Shown here one piece after another: positions 16,471 to 24,367 of a stretch of 64,000 bases of DNA (positions are counted from its first letter, which is position 1; the number at the start of each line of letters is the position of its first letter). Location of the stretch: the NCBI RefSeq assembly GCF_900111685.1, contig NZ_FOHX01000021.1:1-64000 (forward strand), in the 5' to 3' direction. A program made the position numbers and the translations under genes. Below the pieces are notes generated by a model. The model was not told where the DNA came from. It did no database searches and worked only from the letters and a program-made list of their open reading frames with translations. This stretch comes from Nonomuraea wenchangensis (lineage in GTDB: Bacteria; Actinomycetota; Actinomycetes; Streptosporangiales; Streptosporangiaceae).

Positions 16471-17832
16471 TCACCGAGCGCACACGTGACCGCCCGGCGT
16501 GCTCCGCGGCGATAAGCGGCCGGAGCCCGGCAGGACGGGCCGGGTTCGTACGACGCGCAACACAGCGGCGCCGCACAAGTACGAGAGCACCCCGGCCCAT
16601 GAGAGCCCGGTCGGCCCGTGGTAGCCGGGGCCGGAGAAGGCGACGAAGATCAGCCCGGCCAGCACGGCGGCCAAGCCGACCACAGTCGCGCCATCGCGCC
16701 ACGGACCGCGTCCCTCGGCGGGACGCAGCGCCGACCGCCGCAGTTCGATCCGCCCGAAGAGGGCGACCAGGACGGCGAGGACGACGGCACAAGCCGCGAT
16801 CCACGGCACCCGCCACAGCAGCCACGCCGTGGAGTGCGGCGGAGGCTGCTGCAGCACACCGGTCGGGAACAGCAGAGCGGCCGCGACCGCCGCCGCCGTC
16901 ATGTGCCAGAGGAACACAGTCAGGATGACCGCGTTGACCGCGATCACCACGCTCCACGGGCCCGTCCGGCGCAGCCATCGGTTGGCCGCGGGCGCAAGGG
17001 CCAGGACCAGTCCGGTCTGCGTGGCGGCGAGCGCCATCAGCGCCAGAGTCGGCGGGGCCGTGTTGTACCCGACCATGCCGACCGGGTACGGGCCCACCAC
17101 GGTCAGTCCGATCAGGGCGACCAGGCCGCCGGCCGCGAGCGCGAGCGCCTTGCCGCGGCTCAGCCGCAGGAGCCCGTCCCGCCAGCAGAAGCCGAGCTGG
17201 TAGACCGCCATCCAGGCGAACAGGTACGTGCTCTGACCGACGACCGGCACGTGCAGGCCCCTCCGCAGCAGGTCGGCGACGGCGACGACGACCACCATCG
17301 CCAGCGGGGCGGCAATCCCCGCGCGGCGGTGCAGCGCGTGCAGCCACGGCGTGAGCACCACCAGGACGAAGTAGGCCAACAGGAACCACAGCGGGATGGA
17401 GGCAAGCCACGCCGCGTGGCCGAGCAGCTCGCTGCCCACCCCGGCCACCGTTGCGGCCACCGACACCAGCGGCAGCACCACGAACAGCGCGGTCGTCGGC
17501 CGCAGCAGCCGGTCGGTCCGCCTCAGCACCCAGCCGATGCCGTCGCCTCCGGAGGCGCGGTGCGACGCCATCGAGGCGCTGCCGGCGTAGCCACCGACCA
17601 GGAAGAAGATCGGCATCACCTGGAACAGCCAGGTGACCGGGTCCAGCCAGCTCAGGACGTCCAGCGCGTTGTACCCGGACAGCCTGCCGTCCCGGTAGGT
17701 CACCGCGACGACGAACCAGTGCCCGAACACCACCAGGCAGATGGCCAGCGCGCGCCACATGTCGACGCTGCGCTCACGACTCTCCGGCGTACGCGCCGCC
17801 AGGTCGCGCACCATCGCCGCCAACCCCCGCAT
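16471..17832 (-). CDS. acyltransferase-3 family membrane protein (paralogue)
   Basis: A 453-residue polytopic protein clearly homologous to the product of 13415-14491: ESRERSVDMWRALAICLVVFGHW (early His), QVMPIFFLVGGYAG, LWFLLAYFVLVVLTPW and a later FLWHMTAA segment are shared. About ten transmembrane helices are evident, with a longer cytoplasmic C-terminal tail that includes two extra hydrophobic stretches (TVVGLAAVLAGLIFVAFSG, SYLCGAAVL). An internal ATG (MVRDLAART) is an alternative start. It is the first gene of the apparent acyltransferase / acyl-CoA ligase / acyltransferase operon, 93 bp upstream of the ligase. Confidence 0.82.
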   Translation of the reverse strand: MRGLAAMVRDLAARTPESRERSVDMWRALAICLVVFGHWFVVAVTYRDGRLSGYNALDVLSWLDPVTWLFQVMPIFFLVGGYAGSASMASHRASGGDGIGWVLRRTDRLLRPTTALFVVLPLVSVAATVAGVGSELLGHAAWLASIPLWFLLAYFVLVVLTPWLHALHRRAGIAAPLAMVVVVAVADLLRRGLHVPVVGQSTYLFAWMAVYQLGFCWRDGLLRLSRGKALALAAGGLVALIGLTVVGPYPVGMVGYNTAPPTLALMALAATQTGLVLALAPAANRWLRRTGPWSVVIAVNAVILTVFLWHMTAAAVAAALLFPTGVLQQPPPHSTAWLLWRVPWIAACAVVLAVLVALFGRIELRRSALRPAEGRGPWRDGATVVGLAAVLAGLIFVAFSGPGYHGPTGLSWAGVLSYLCGAAVLRVVRTRPVLPGSGRLSPRSTPGGHVCAR

Positions 17833-18118
17833 GACTGCAACCCTCGCTCACCATGGATCATCGCGCGACACTTCGCCACCGGAGCGGAGGCACTGTTGAC
17901 CCCGTCCCCCTGACCTGGGGTTTCTAATCGGCGTTCCACTGCGTGCGGCCGAGCCGTTCAAGCACCGACAGCCCCGGGGGGCTCTTGGCGCGCCCGAGGC
18001 TTCCGGCTCCCTTACCGGACAAGATCCACAATTACCGATTTTTCTAGATCAACAAGCTGTAGCTTGGGGCGATCCGTACGGGTAGCGCGTGCGCCGCCCA
18101 TGAAGGAAGGACGATGTC

Positions 18119-18361
18119 ATGCGACAGAAAGCCGCACGTTTCGGCGTGACACTGGCCGTGGCCGGCACCCTCGCCGCCGGCGCCCTGGCCGCCGCCCCGG
18201 CCGGCGCCACGACCACGGCCGCGGGCTGGGTCCCGTACCAGGCGTACCGGACGCTGACGAACTGCGTCAAAGCGGGGACGGCCAAGCTCGTCATGGAGAA
18301 CTACAAAGAGTACGAGTGCCGCTGGGACAGCCCGTACTACATGCTCTGGCTGAGGAAGTAG
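18119..18361 (+). CDS. tiny secreted two-cysteine protein
   Basis: An 80-residue precursor with a classical Sec signal (RQKAARFGVTLAVAGTLAAG, cleavage after PAGA at about residue 30), leaving a mature peptide of ~50 residues rich in Tyr and Trp. The mature part contains YRTLTNC (Cys49), then exactly 17 residues, then Cys67 in ECRWD, followed by YYMLWL. The same framework occurs in the product of 61388-61606 with no gaps, so both belong to one small family. A disulfide between the two Cys is likely. AAGGAAGGA lies 7 bases before the ATG. Function is unknown. Confidence 0.75.
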   Translation: MRQKAARFGVTLAVAGTLAAGALAAAPAGATTTAAGWVPYQAYRTLTNCVKAGTAKLVMENYKEYECRWDSPYYMLWLRK

Positions 18362-18363
18362 TC

Positions 18364-18399
18364 GCGGGCGGGCGCGGCCGTACTCGGTCGCGCCCCGCG
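18364..18399 (+). terminator. GC-rich hairpin after the small secreted gene
   Basis: GGGCGCG (18370-18376) and CGCGCCC (18389-18395) form a perfect stem, extended outward by GC pairs, starting 3 bases after the stop codon at 18361. There is no T-tract, as is common in high-GC actinomycetes. Confidence 0.5.
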
Positions 18400-18467
18400 T
18401 GAGCCTGGCCTCGTGCAGCGGTTCAAGCGCGACAAGGCCAAGACCAGTGGACGAGTGGAAGCAGCGC

Positions 18468-18881
18468 ATGTTCAACGTGTACCTGCGTCTGGTCGCCGAT
18501 GACGGTGACCCGGAGACGGTGACCCAGGCGCTCGGTGTCGCACCCGACGAGTCCACCCGGCACGGCCGCCCGTCCTCCAAGACGGGCAGGCCGTACGGGT
18601 TCAGTTCATGGACCCTCGCACTCGGCCGGCAGGTGGGGTCGGACCAGCTGGACGAGGTGTTCGACAGGCTGACGGCCTGGGGCGACCGGGGCGCCCGTAC
18701 GCTGCGCGATCTCGCCGGCGATCAGGGCTGGGAGGCGACGTTGATCGTGGTGCAGGAGTTCCGCGACGCCGAGGAGCCCCGGGAGAAGGGCATCTCGATG
18801 GGCGCCGACCTCATCCGCTGGCTGGCGGCGGCGCGGGCCGGTGTCGAGGTCGATCAATACCTCATGCTTCCGCCGGAGTGA
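18468..18881 (+). CDS. DUF4279 domain protein
   Basis: A soluble 137-residue protein that matches the DUF4279 pattern: MFNVYLRLVADDGDPETVTQ, then a Gly/Arg-rich loop, SSWTLALG, and a C-terminal half with GWEATLIVVQEF and a helix ending in EVDQYLML. Members are ~130-140 residues, often found beside immunity or toxin genes, but their role is not known. The ATG at 18468 is preceded by GGAAG at good spacing; a GTG at 18447 is the alternative. Confidence 0.65.
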   Translation: MFNVYLRLVADDGDPETVTQALGVAPDESTRHGRPSSKTGRPYGFSSWTLALGRQVGSDQLDEVFDRLTAWGDRGARTLRDLAGDQGWEATLIVVQEFRDAEEPREKGISMGADLIRWLAAARAGVEVDQYLMLPPE

Positions 18882-19387
18882 GCCGCCCGCTGATACTCCG
18901 CGACCCATGTGCGCGAAGGCGCCTGCAGACAATTGTGGTCCAGGGCGAATCCCGATGCTCTTCTCCTGAAATGCGGGCACAGCATCCGCCTTTTGGTGAA
19001 CACCCCGGTCGCACTCACTCCATGTGATACGTCAATGACGGTAGGAACCTACTGGAATTTCACTTGGAACGACCTGCGAACAAGCTTGATCACTCACCGC
19101 CGACCCCCTGTAGCAGGTTGTTGATGTCGAATGTGTCCGACCTGGGAGTTCGCGGATTCGTCGGCGTTCACTGGTTGAAGGACACTTGCAATTGACTGCG
19201 AAAGAATTGCCGCGGATGCCATTCAGTTCCAAGACAGTTTCAAGTCGCCGTACCTATACCTGAACCCAGTCAGACAACGGGGGCGTGCCTGTCGATATCT
19301 GCGGCGGGGCAACGGATCAACGCCGATGCCCGGCCCATTTATCGTCCGGCGGCTGCGCCAAGGGATGACGCATGTGGGGGTGCGGTT
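18882..19387. promoter_or_regulatory. AT-richer intergenic region upstream of the lanthipeptide cluster
   Basis: About 500 bp carry no convincing gene. GC content is visibly lower than in the flanks, especially 18930-19260, with words such as ACAATTGTGG and GCAATTGAC. This is the likely location of the promoter for the lanthipeptide operon that begins at 19388. A 29-codon open frame at 19035-19124 was considered and not accepted. Confidence 0.4.
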
Positions 19388-22147
19388 ATGGACGAGCGCA
19401 AGGCGCGTGAAGACGAGATCGACGTCGATCGCCACGTACTGGAGGACATCGCCAGAGCGGCCTTGGCGCGAGCGGACCTGGTGGCGGTGGACGGCGAGGA
19501 GAACGCCGCCTCTTGGGAGTTCCGAAGCCGCCGGCCGTGGATGTACGTGACGCCGGACGGCGTGGCGCGCCAGGCGCAGGGCTGGAAGCTGCACGTCTCG
19601 GCGACGCCGCTGTCGGCCCCCGTGGTGCTCGCCCGCGTGGTGGAGGTGCTGGCGCGGCACCGCTGCCCCTTCAAGTTCGCGGCGACGCTGGCCGAGCTGT
19701 CCAACCTGGTGTCCAGGGAGCAGGACCGCGGAGCGGTGGGCAAGTTCGTCACCGTCTATCCGCCCGACGACCGGGCGGCGACCGCGATCGCCGAGGAGCT
19801 GCACGAGGCGACCATGGGCCTGCCCGGGCCGCGCATCCTGTCCGATCGCGCCTACAAGCCGGGCAGCCTGGTCCACTACCGCTACGGGGTGTTCTCGGCG
19901 CCTCTCGTGCTGGACAACGACGGCTCCTACGCCTCCCGGCTGACGGCCCCCGACGGCACGCTGGTGACCGACAAGCGCAACCCCTGGTACTCACCGCCGC
20001 CGTGGGCGTCCTGCCCCTTCGAGTCGGGCGAGGCTCCGGTCCGGTCGGCCGCGCCGGAGGCCGTGCTGCTCGCCGACCGGTTCGTGGTGCGTCAGGCCGT
20101 CCGGCACAGCGCCAAGGGCGGGGTGTTCCTGGCCGAGGACCGCGAAACCGGCGGGACCGTGATCGTCAAGCAGGCCCGGCCGCACATGGGCGCCAAGCTG
20201 AGCGGACGCGACGAGCGTGACAACTTACGTCACGAGTGGCAGATGCTCGGCCTGTTCGGGCCGCTCGGCATCACCGCGCGCAGGGTGGCGCTCTTCGACA
20301 AGGACGACAGCCTGTTCCTGGTGCAGGAGCGTGTCGAGGGGGCCGTGCTCACCGCCTGGGCGGGCGAGCGCCCACGCGAGACAGTGCTGCACCTGGTGGG
20401 GCGGCTCGTCGACCTGGTCGCGACGGTCCACGATCAGGGCTACATCGTGCGCGACCTGACCCCGAACAACGTCATCGTCACCGACGACGGCGACGTTCGG
20501 CTGATCGACCTGGAGACCGCGGCGATGCCCGGCACTCCGGTCGGGCGGGCCCGCACCCGCGGGTACGCGCCCCCGGAGCAGGAGCGGGCCCCCGCCCATG
20601 GGCCCTGCCCCGGCGTCGATGTGGACCTGTACGCGCTGGGCGCGACCGTGTTCTACCTGGTGACCGCGTGCCAGCCGATGTTGGCGCCCGACGAGGGCGA
20701 GCAGGTCAAACCGTGGGACTCCCGGGTCCGTACGCTGGTCGAGGTGGCCGTCTCAGGCGATCCCCTGGCCACTGAGCTGGCTCCCATGATCGTGGGTCTG
20801 ATGGCGGAGGATCCTGCCCGGCGGTGGGATCTCGCCAGGGTCCGCACGTTCCTGTCCGGTCTGGTCACTGGTCCGCATTCGCCAGCCGTGGCGGGAGGCC
20901 GTCACCGGCTCGGCACCGCCGAGCAGGACCGGTTGCTGCACGACGGACTGGCGTACACCTGGCGCAGCATGTCCTCGGACTCCCCCGACAGCGGGAGGGG
21001 GCCGGAGGCGCGGCTGTGGCCCAGCGCCGCCGGGGCCGGGTACGGCGTCAACGCCGATCCGTGCGGCGTCCAGTACGGTGCGGCCGGCGTGCTCCACCTG
21101 ATGGCCTCCGTGGTGGGGCCCGATGCCGTACCCCTGCCGCAGGAACTGCGCGCCCCGCTGACGACGGGTCTGCGTGACGGCGCCGGCTGGATGATCCGCC
21201 GGCTCGCGGATGAGCATCGCCCGTCACCGGGGCTGTATTTCGGCCGGGCCGGCATGGCCTGGTCCCTGCATGAGGCGGGCAGGGCGCTCGACGACCACGA
21301 CGTACGCTCGGCGGCGCTCGGCCTCGCCCTCGACCTGCCGGTCAGCTGGCCGAACCCCGACATCTGCCATGGCCTGGCCGGGACGGGGATGGCGCTGTTG
21401 CACCTGTGGAACGCCACCGGTGACACGAGGCTCCGCGACCGGGCGGGCGAATGCGCCGACGAACTGCTCAAGGTCGCCCAACATACCCCCGACACGGTGT
21501 TGTGGGCCATCCCGCGGGATTTCGACTCCGCGCTGGCGGGGGTGGTGCACTACGGGTTCGCCCACGGCGTCGCCGGGATCGGCGCGTACCTGCTGGCGGC
21601 CGGCGTCGCGCTCGGACGCGAGGACTGCCTGGAGACGGCCGCCGCGGCCGGTCGTACCCTGATGGACGCGGCCGACCACCAAGGCGCGGCCGCGCTGTGG
21701 GCGGAGGGCCCACGCGGCGGGGCGAAGCTGTCCCACTGGTGCAACGGATCCTCGGGCGTAGGAACGTTCCTGGTACGCCTGCACGCGGCCACCGGCGACC
21801 GGCGCGCGCTGGAGGTGGCGCGGGCCGCCGCCGTCGCCGTACACGGCCACCGGCTGCGCTCCGGCACCGCGGCCTGTCACGGACTGGCCGGGGACGGGCA
21901 GTTCCTGCTGGACATGGCGGATCTGACCGGCGAGCCAGTCTACCGCGAGCAGGCCGGGGAACTGGCGAGCCTGTTGTGGGCGCGCGCCACGATGCGCGAC
22001 GGGCTGCTCGTGGTGCCCGACGAGAACGGCCTTGCGGTGACGTTCGGCTGGAACACCGGGCTGGCCGGCGTGCTCGCCTTCCTGTGGCGGCTGCGCCACG
22101 GCGGGCCCCGCCCGTGGATGGCCGACGCCGCCTGGAGGGCGTCATGA
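19388..22147 (+). CDS. lanthipeptide synthetase, lyase-kinase-cyclase (LanKC/LanL type)
   Basis: This 919-residue trifunctional enzyme phosphorylates Ser/Thr of a precursor peptide, eliminates phosphate and cyclises Cys onto the dehydro residues. The N-terminal lyase region (~50-200) has the RamC/LanKC-like GWKLHVSATPLSAPVVLA and KFVTVYPPD. The kinase (~225-490) has ATP Lys261 (VIVKQ), catalytic VRDLTPNN (Asp356, Asn360) and DLE (Asp374) in place of DFG. The LanC-like domain (~530-919) has FAHG (His726), WCNG (Cys785) and CHG (Cys830-His831). Those Cys-Cys-His are the zinc ligands that class IV LanL enzymes keep and class III LanKC enzymes lack, so class IV is favoured. GGGGGTG precedes the ATG. 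The stop overlaps the next gene (ATGA). Confidence 0.9.
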   Translation: MDERKAREDEIDVDRHVLEDIARAALARADLVAVDGEENAASWEFRSRRPWMYVTPDGVARQAQGWKLHVSATPLSAPVVLARVVEVLARHRCPFKFAATLAELSNLVSREQDRGAVGKFVTVYPPDDRAATAIAEELHEATMGLPGPRILSDRAYKPGSLVHYRYGVFSAPLVLDNDGSYASRLTAPDGTLVTDKRNPWYSPPPWASCPFESGEAPVRSAAPEAVLLADRFVVRQAVRHSAKGGVFLAEDRETGGTVIVKQARPHMGAKLSGRDERDNLRHEWQMLGLFGPLGITARRVALFDKDDSLFLVQERVEGAVLTAWAGERPRETVLHLVGRLVDLVATVHDQGYIVRDLTPNNVIVTDDGDVRLIDLETAAMPGTPVGRARTRGYAPPEQERAPAHGPCPGVDVDLYALGATVFYLVTACQPMLAPDEGEQVKPWDSRVRTLVEVAVSGDPLATELAPMIVGLMAEDPARRWDLARVRTFLSGLVTGPHSPAVAGGRHRLGTAEQDRLLHDGLAYTWRSMSSDSPDSGRGPEARLWPSAAGAGYGVNADPCGVQYGAAGVLHLMASVVGPDAVPLPQELRAPLTTGLRDGAGWMIRRLADEHRPSPGLYFGRAGMAWSLHEAGRALDDHDVRSAALGLALDLPVSWPNPDICHGLAGTGMALLHLWNATGDTRLRDRAGECADELLKVAQHTPDTVLWAIPRDFDSALAGVVHYGFAHGVAGIGAYLLAAGVALGREDCLETAAAAGRTLMDAADHQGAAALWAEGPRGGAKLSHWCNGSSGVGTFLVRLHAATGDRRALEVARAAAVAVHGHRLRSGTAACHGLAGDGQFLLDMADLTGEPVYREQAGELASLLWARATMRDGLLVVPDENGLAVTFGWNTGLAGVLAFLWRLRHGGPRPWMADAAWRAS

Positions 22148-23994
22148 GCCCCCTGCCGACGACCCCCACGGGCCTGCCCATAGAGCTCAGACGGATCAAC
22201 TTCCGGTTCTCCGCCACAGGGGATCATGCCGCGTGCCTGACCGCCCATGGCCGCGCCCGGCTCATGCCGGAGCTGTGGGACCTCACCGGCCCCGCACCAC
22301 GGCCACGCCTGGTGCCCACCAAGGACGGCGAGGACTCCTGGACCTTCCCGCTCCCGTTCCCGCTTCCGGCCGATGACGTCGGTGTGCTGCTCTGCCGCCA
22401 CGGCAAGCAGTCCGCGCGGCTGCTGCTCGCCGTCCCCGGAACGGAGGGCGCGCCGGCCGAGGAGCACGAACTGTTCGCCTCGCGCCGCCCCGGGCTCGGG
22501 CTCATCGGCGGCATCGCGCCGGGCACCGCCGCCCTGCTGTTCGAGAACGGCGAAGGCCGCCGTACCAAGGTGTGGCGGGTGTCAGGGCACGCCGAGCCTC
22601 TTGAGCCGGTCGCCGAGCTGACCGGCGCGGCCGGCGGCGGGGTCTGGCTCGACGCGGACGGCCGGCGTCTCGCGCTGGCCCGTCCCGAGCCGGGGGCAGG
22701 TGGCACGTTCGTCCTCGACCTCGTCACCGGTCTCTCGGCGCCGCTCGAAGGACTGGCGGACGGCGAGCACCTGCTCATGGCCGCGCCGCGTACCGGGGTG
22801 CTCCTCACCGCGGCACGGCGGGACGGCGCGTTCCGTCTCGGCGTACGGCACCGCGACGACCCGGCGCCGACGGCGTTCCCCGAGCGGCTGAACCGCATCG
22901 AGGGCAGCGTCACCCCCTTGACCCTGGATCCCGGCGGACGGCACCTGGCCCTCTCGGTCACCCGCCGCAGCCGCTCCCACCTGCTGCTGCACGACCTCGT
23001 GGCGGACACCACCGTCGAGGCGGAGCTGCCGGCCGGGACCCTGCAGCCCACGGCCCGCTGGACCACCGGCGGACTGCACCTGCTGCACACCACGCCAGAC
23101 CGCCCGCTCGGCGTGGTCACCCTGCCCGACCCGCTCCGGTCCCGCGCCCGCGCCACCGCCGAGGAGCACCCTGGACGCTGGACATCCGCGCGAACGGTCG
23201 ACTACCCAGGCCCGGCCGGGCCCGTCGAGGCCGTCGTGTACGGCGATCCGGTGGCGAGCGAGCGGGTGGTCCTGGCGTTGCACGGTGGCCCGGAAGCCGC
23301 CTGGCACTTCGGTTTCGAGCCGTTGTTCCAGCGGATGGCCGCGGCCGGCATGGCGGTGGTCGCGCCCAATCAGCGAGGGAGCACCAGCTACGGCGCCGCG
23401 CACCGCGACGCCATCCGTGGCGCGTGGGGCGGCCCGGACCTCGCGGACATCCTTCACCTGGGGCGCACGCTGGCCGACGCCCGCGGCCCCGGCCGGCGAC
23501 GGCCCATGCTGTACGGCATCAGCTACGGCGCCTACCTGGCCCTGCTGGCCGTCGCCGCGGAGCCGGACCTGTGGGCCAGAGCCGCCGTCATCGCACCCTT
23601 CCTGTCCGGCCGGGAGCTGTACCGGGACGGGCCGCCCAGCGTACGCGCGCTGCTCGACCGCCTCGGCGGCCAGGTGGAGCTCGACGACGATCTCGGCCCG
23701 CGCGACCTGGCCCGGCTGGCCGATCGCATGCGGCCACCGATCATGATCGTGCACGGTGAGCAGGACCCGATCATCCCGGTCACCCACTCCCGGCGGCTGC
23801 ACAGCCGGCTGCTCGCGGCCGCCCACCCGGTGGCGCCGGTCTACCTGGAGATCCCCGGCTCCGACCACGACCCGCTGGTCTCCAGCGAGGGACACCTGGT
23901 CGCCGACCGGCTCATCGACTTCCTGAACGAAAGGGCCGCACCGACCGCCGGCCCACTCGCACTCCTGCGCGACGGCACGTCCGTACCCGCTTAG
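22144..23994 (+). CDS. S9-family prolyl-oligopeptidase-like serine peptidase
   Basis: The 616-residue protein has a beta-propeller-like N-terminal half (~20-340) and an alpha/beta hydrolase peptidase domain (~350-600). The catalytic triad is visible: Ser460 in YGISYGAYL (GxSxG), Asp541 in VHGEQDPIIPV and His575 in GSDHDPL. There is no signal peptide, so it acts in the cytoplasm. The start ATG overlaps the synthetase stop, which implies translational coupling. Prolyl oligopeptidases serve as leader proteases in some class III lanthipeptide clusters (FlaP of flavipeptin), cutting after Pro only once the core is cyclised. Here the precursor has Pro12 and Pro21, so a leader-removal role is a reasonable inference. 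Confidence 0.87.
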   Translation: MSPLPTTPTGLPIELRRINFRFSATGDHAACLTAHGRARLMPELWDLTGPAPRPRLVPTKDGEDSWTFPLPFPLPADDVGVLLCRHGKQSARLLLAVPGTEGAPAEEHELFASRRPGLGLIGGIAPGTAALLFENGEGRRTKVWRVSGHAEPLEPVAELTGAAGGGVWLDADGRRLALARPEPGAGGTFVLDLVTGLSAPLEGLADGEHLLMAAPRTGVLLTAARRDGAFRLGVRHRDDPAPTAFPERLNRIEGSVTPLTLDPGGRHLALSVTRRSRSHLLLHDLVADTTVEAELPAGTLQPTARWTTGGLHLLHTTPDRPLGVVTLPDPLRSRARATAEEHPGRWTSARTVDYPGPAGPVEAVVYGDPVASERVVLALHGGPEAAWHFGFEPLFQRMAAAGMAVVAPNQRGSTSYGAAHRDAIRGAWGGPDLADILHLGRTLADARGPGRRRPMLYGISYGAYLALLAVAAEPDLWARAAVIAPFLSGRELYRDGPPSVRALLDRLGGQVELDDDLGPRDLARLADRMRPPIMIVHGEQDPIIPVTHSRRLHSRLLAAAHPVAPVYLEIPGSDHDPLVSSEGHLVADRLIDFLNERAAPTAGPLALLRDGTSVPA

Positions 23995-24092
23995 CAGGAG
24001 CCCCCACAAGCTCCGGCCTCGTCGTCGTGACGGGGCCGGTGGAAAGGCCGTCTCGAAACGAGCGGCACAACGGTTGACGAAAGGAAATCACC

Positions 24093-24209
24093 ATGGAGCT
24101 CAACATCGACGCCCTCGACATGCTGCCCGCCGGCCAGGAGTCGGACCTGTACCCCTGTGTCATGACCTGGCTGTGCGACTGGACCTGCTACGCCACCTTC
24201 ACCTCCTGA
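24093..24209 (+). CDS. lanthipeptide precursor peptide (LanA)
   Basis: A 38-residue peptide read from the DNA. The leader is MELNIDALDMLPAGQE, with the ALxxL helix motif (ALDML) seen in class III/IV leaders. The probable core is SDLYPCVMTWLCD followed by WTCYATFTS, with three Cys (22, 28, 32), dehydratable Ser17, Thr25, Thr31, Thr35, Thr37 and Ser38, and the aromatic residues Trp26, Trp30 and Tyr33. Likely rings by spacing are Ser17-Cys22 and Thr25-Cys28; Cys32 needs another partner or modification. AAAGGAAA lies 7 bases before the ATG. It sits between the S9 peptidase and radical SAM genes in the same orientation, the right place for the substrate of both. Assignment rests on context and composition, with no homology search. 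Confidence 0.8.
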   Translation: MELNIDALDMLPAGQESDLYPCVMTWLCDWTCYATFTS

Positions 24210-24231
24210 CGAGGCGGCGGTCGTGACCAGC

Positions 24232-24259
24232 GTGCTCGGCCCTGATCGGGGCTGAGCAC
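24232..24259 (+). terminator. hairpin downstream of the precursor gene
   Basis: GTGCTCGGCCC and GGGCTGAGCAC pair along 11 positions (one G-T) around a short loop, 22 bases after the precursor stop. It probably stabilises or partially terminates the precursor transcript so that precursor is made in excess over the downstream enzyme. Confidence 0.5.
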
Positions 24260-24263
24260 CGGA

Positions 24264-24308
24264 GGTGGTCCCGTTCCTGGACGTTCGTCGTCCCGGAACG
24301 GGACCACC
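24264..24308 (+). terminator. second perfect hairpin before the radical SAM gene
   Basis: GGTGGTCCCGTTCC (24264-24277) and GGAACGGGACCACC (24295-24308) are a perfect 14-bp inverted repeat with a 17-base loop. Two hairpins in a row between precursor and radical SAM genes are consistent with an attenuator or processing site rather than a full operon end, because a 60-base leader with its own ribosome binding site follows. Confidence 0.55.
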
Positions 24309-24367
24309 GTTCATCGAACCCTCGCGAAGAGAGACGCCGCGTCAGGCGACGAGGAAAGGACCATGCC

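Noticed and set aside
19035..19124. A 29-codon frame (MTVGTYWNFTWNDLRTS... ending in Cys) upstream of the lanthipeptide synthetase, considered as a second precursor
   Set aside because: No convincing ribosome binding site, no ALxxL leader motif, and basic/Pro-rich C-terminus unlike the accepted precursor.
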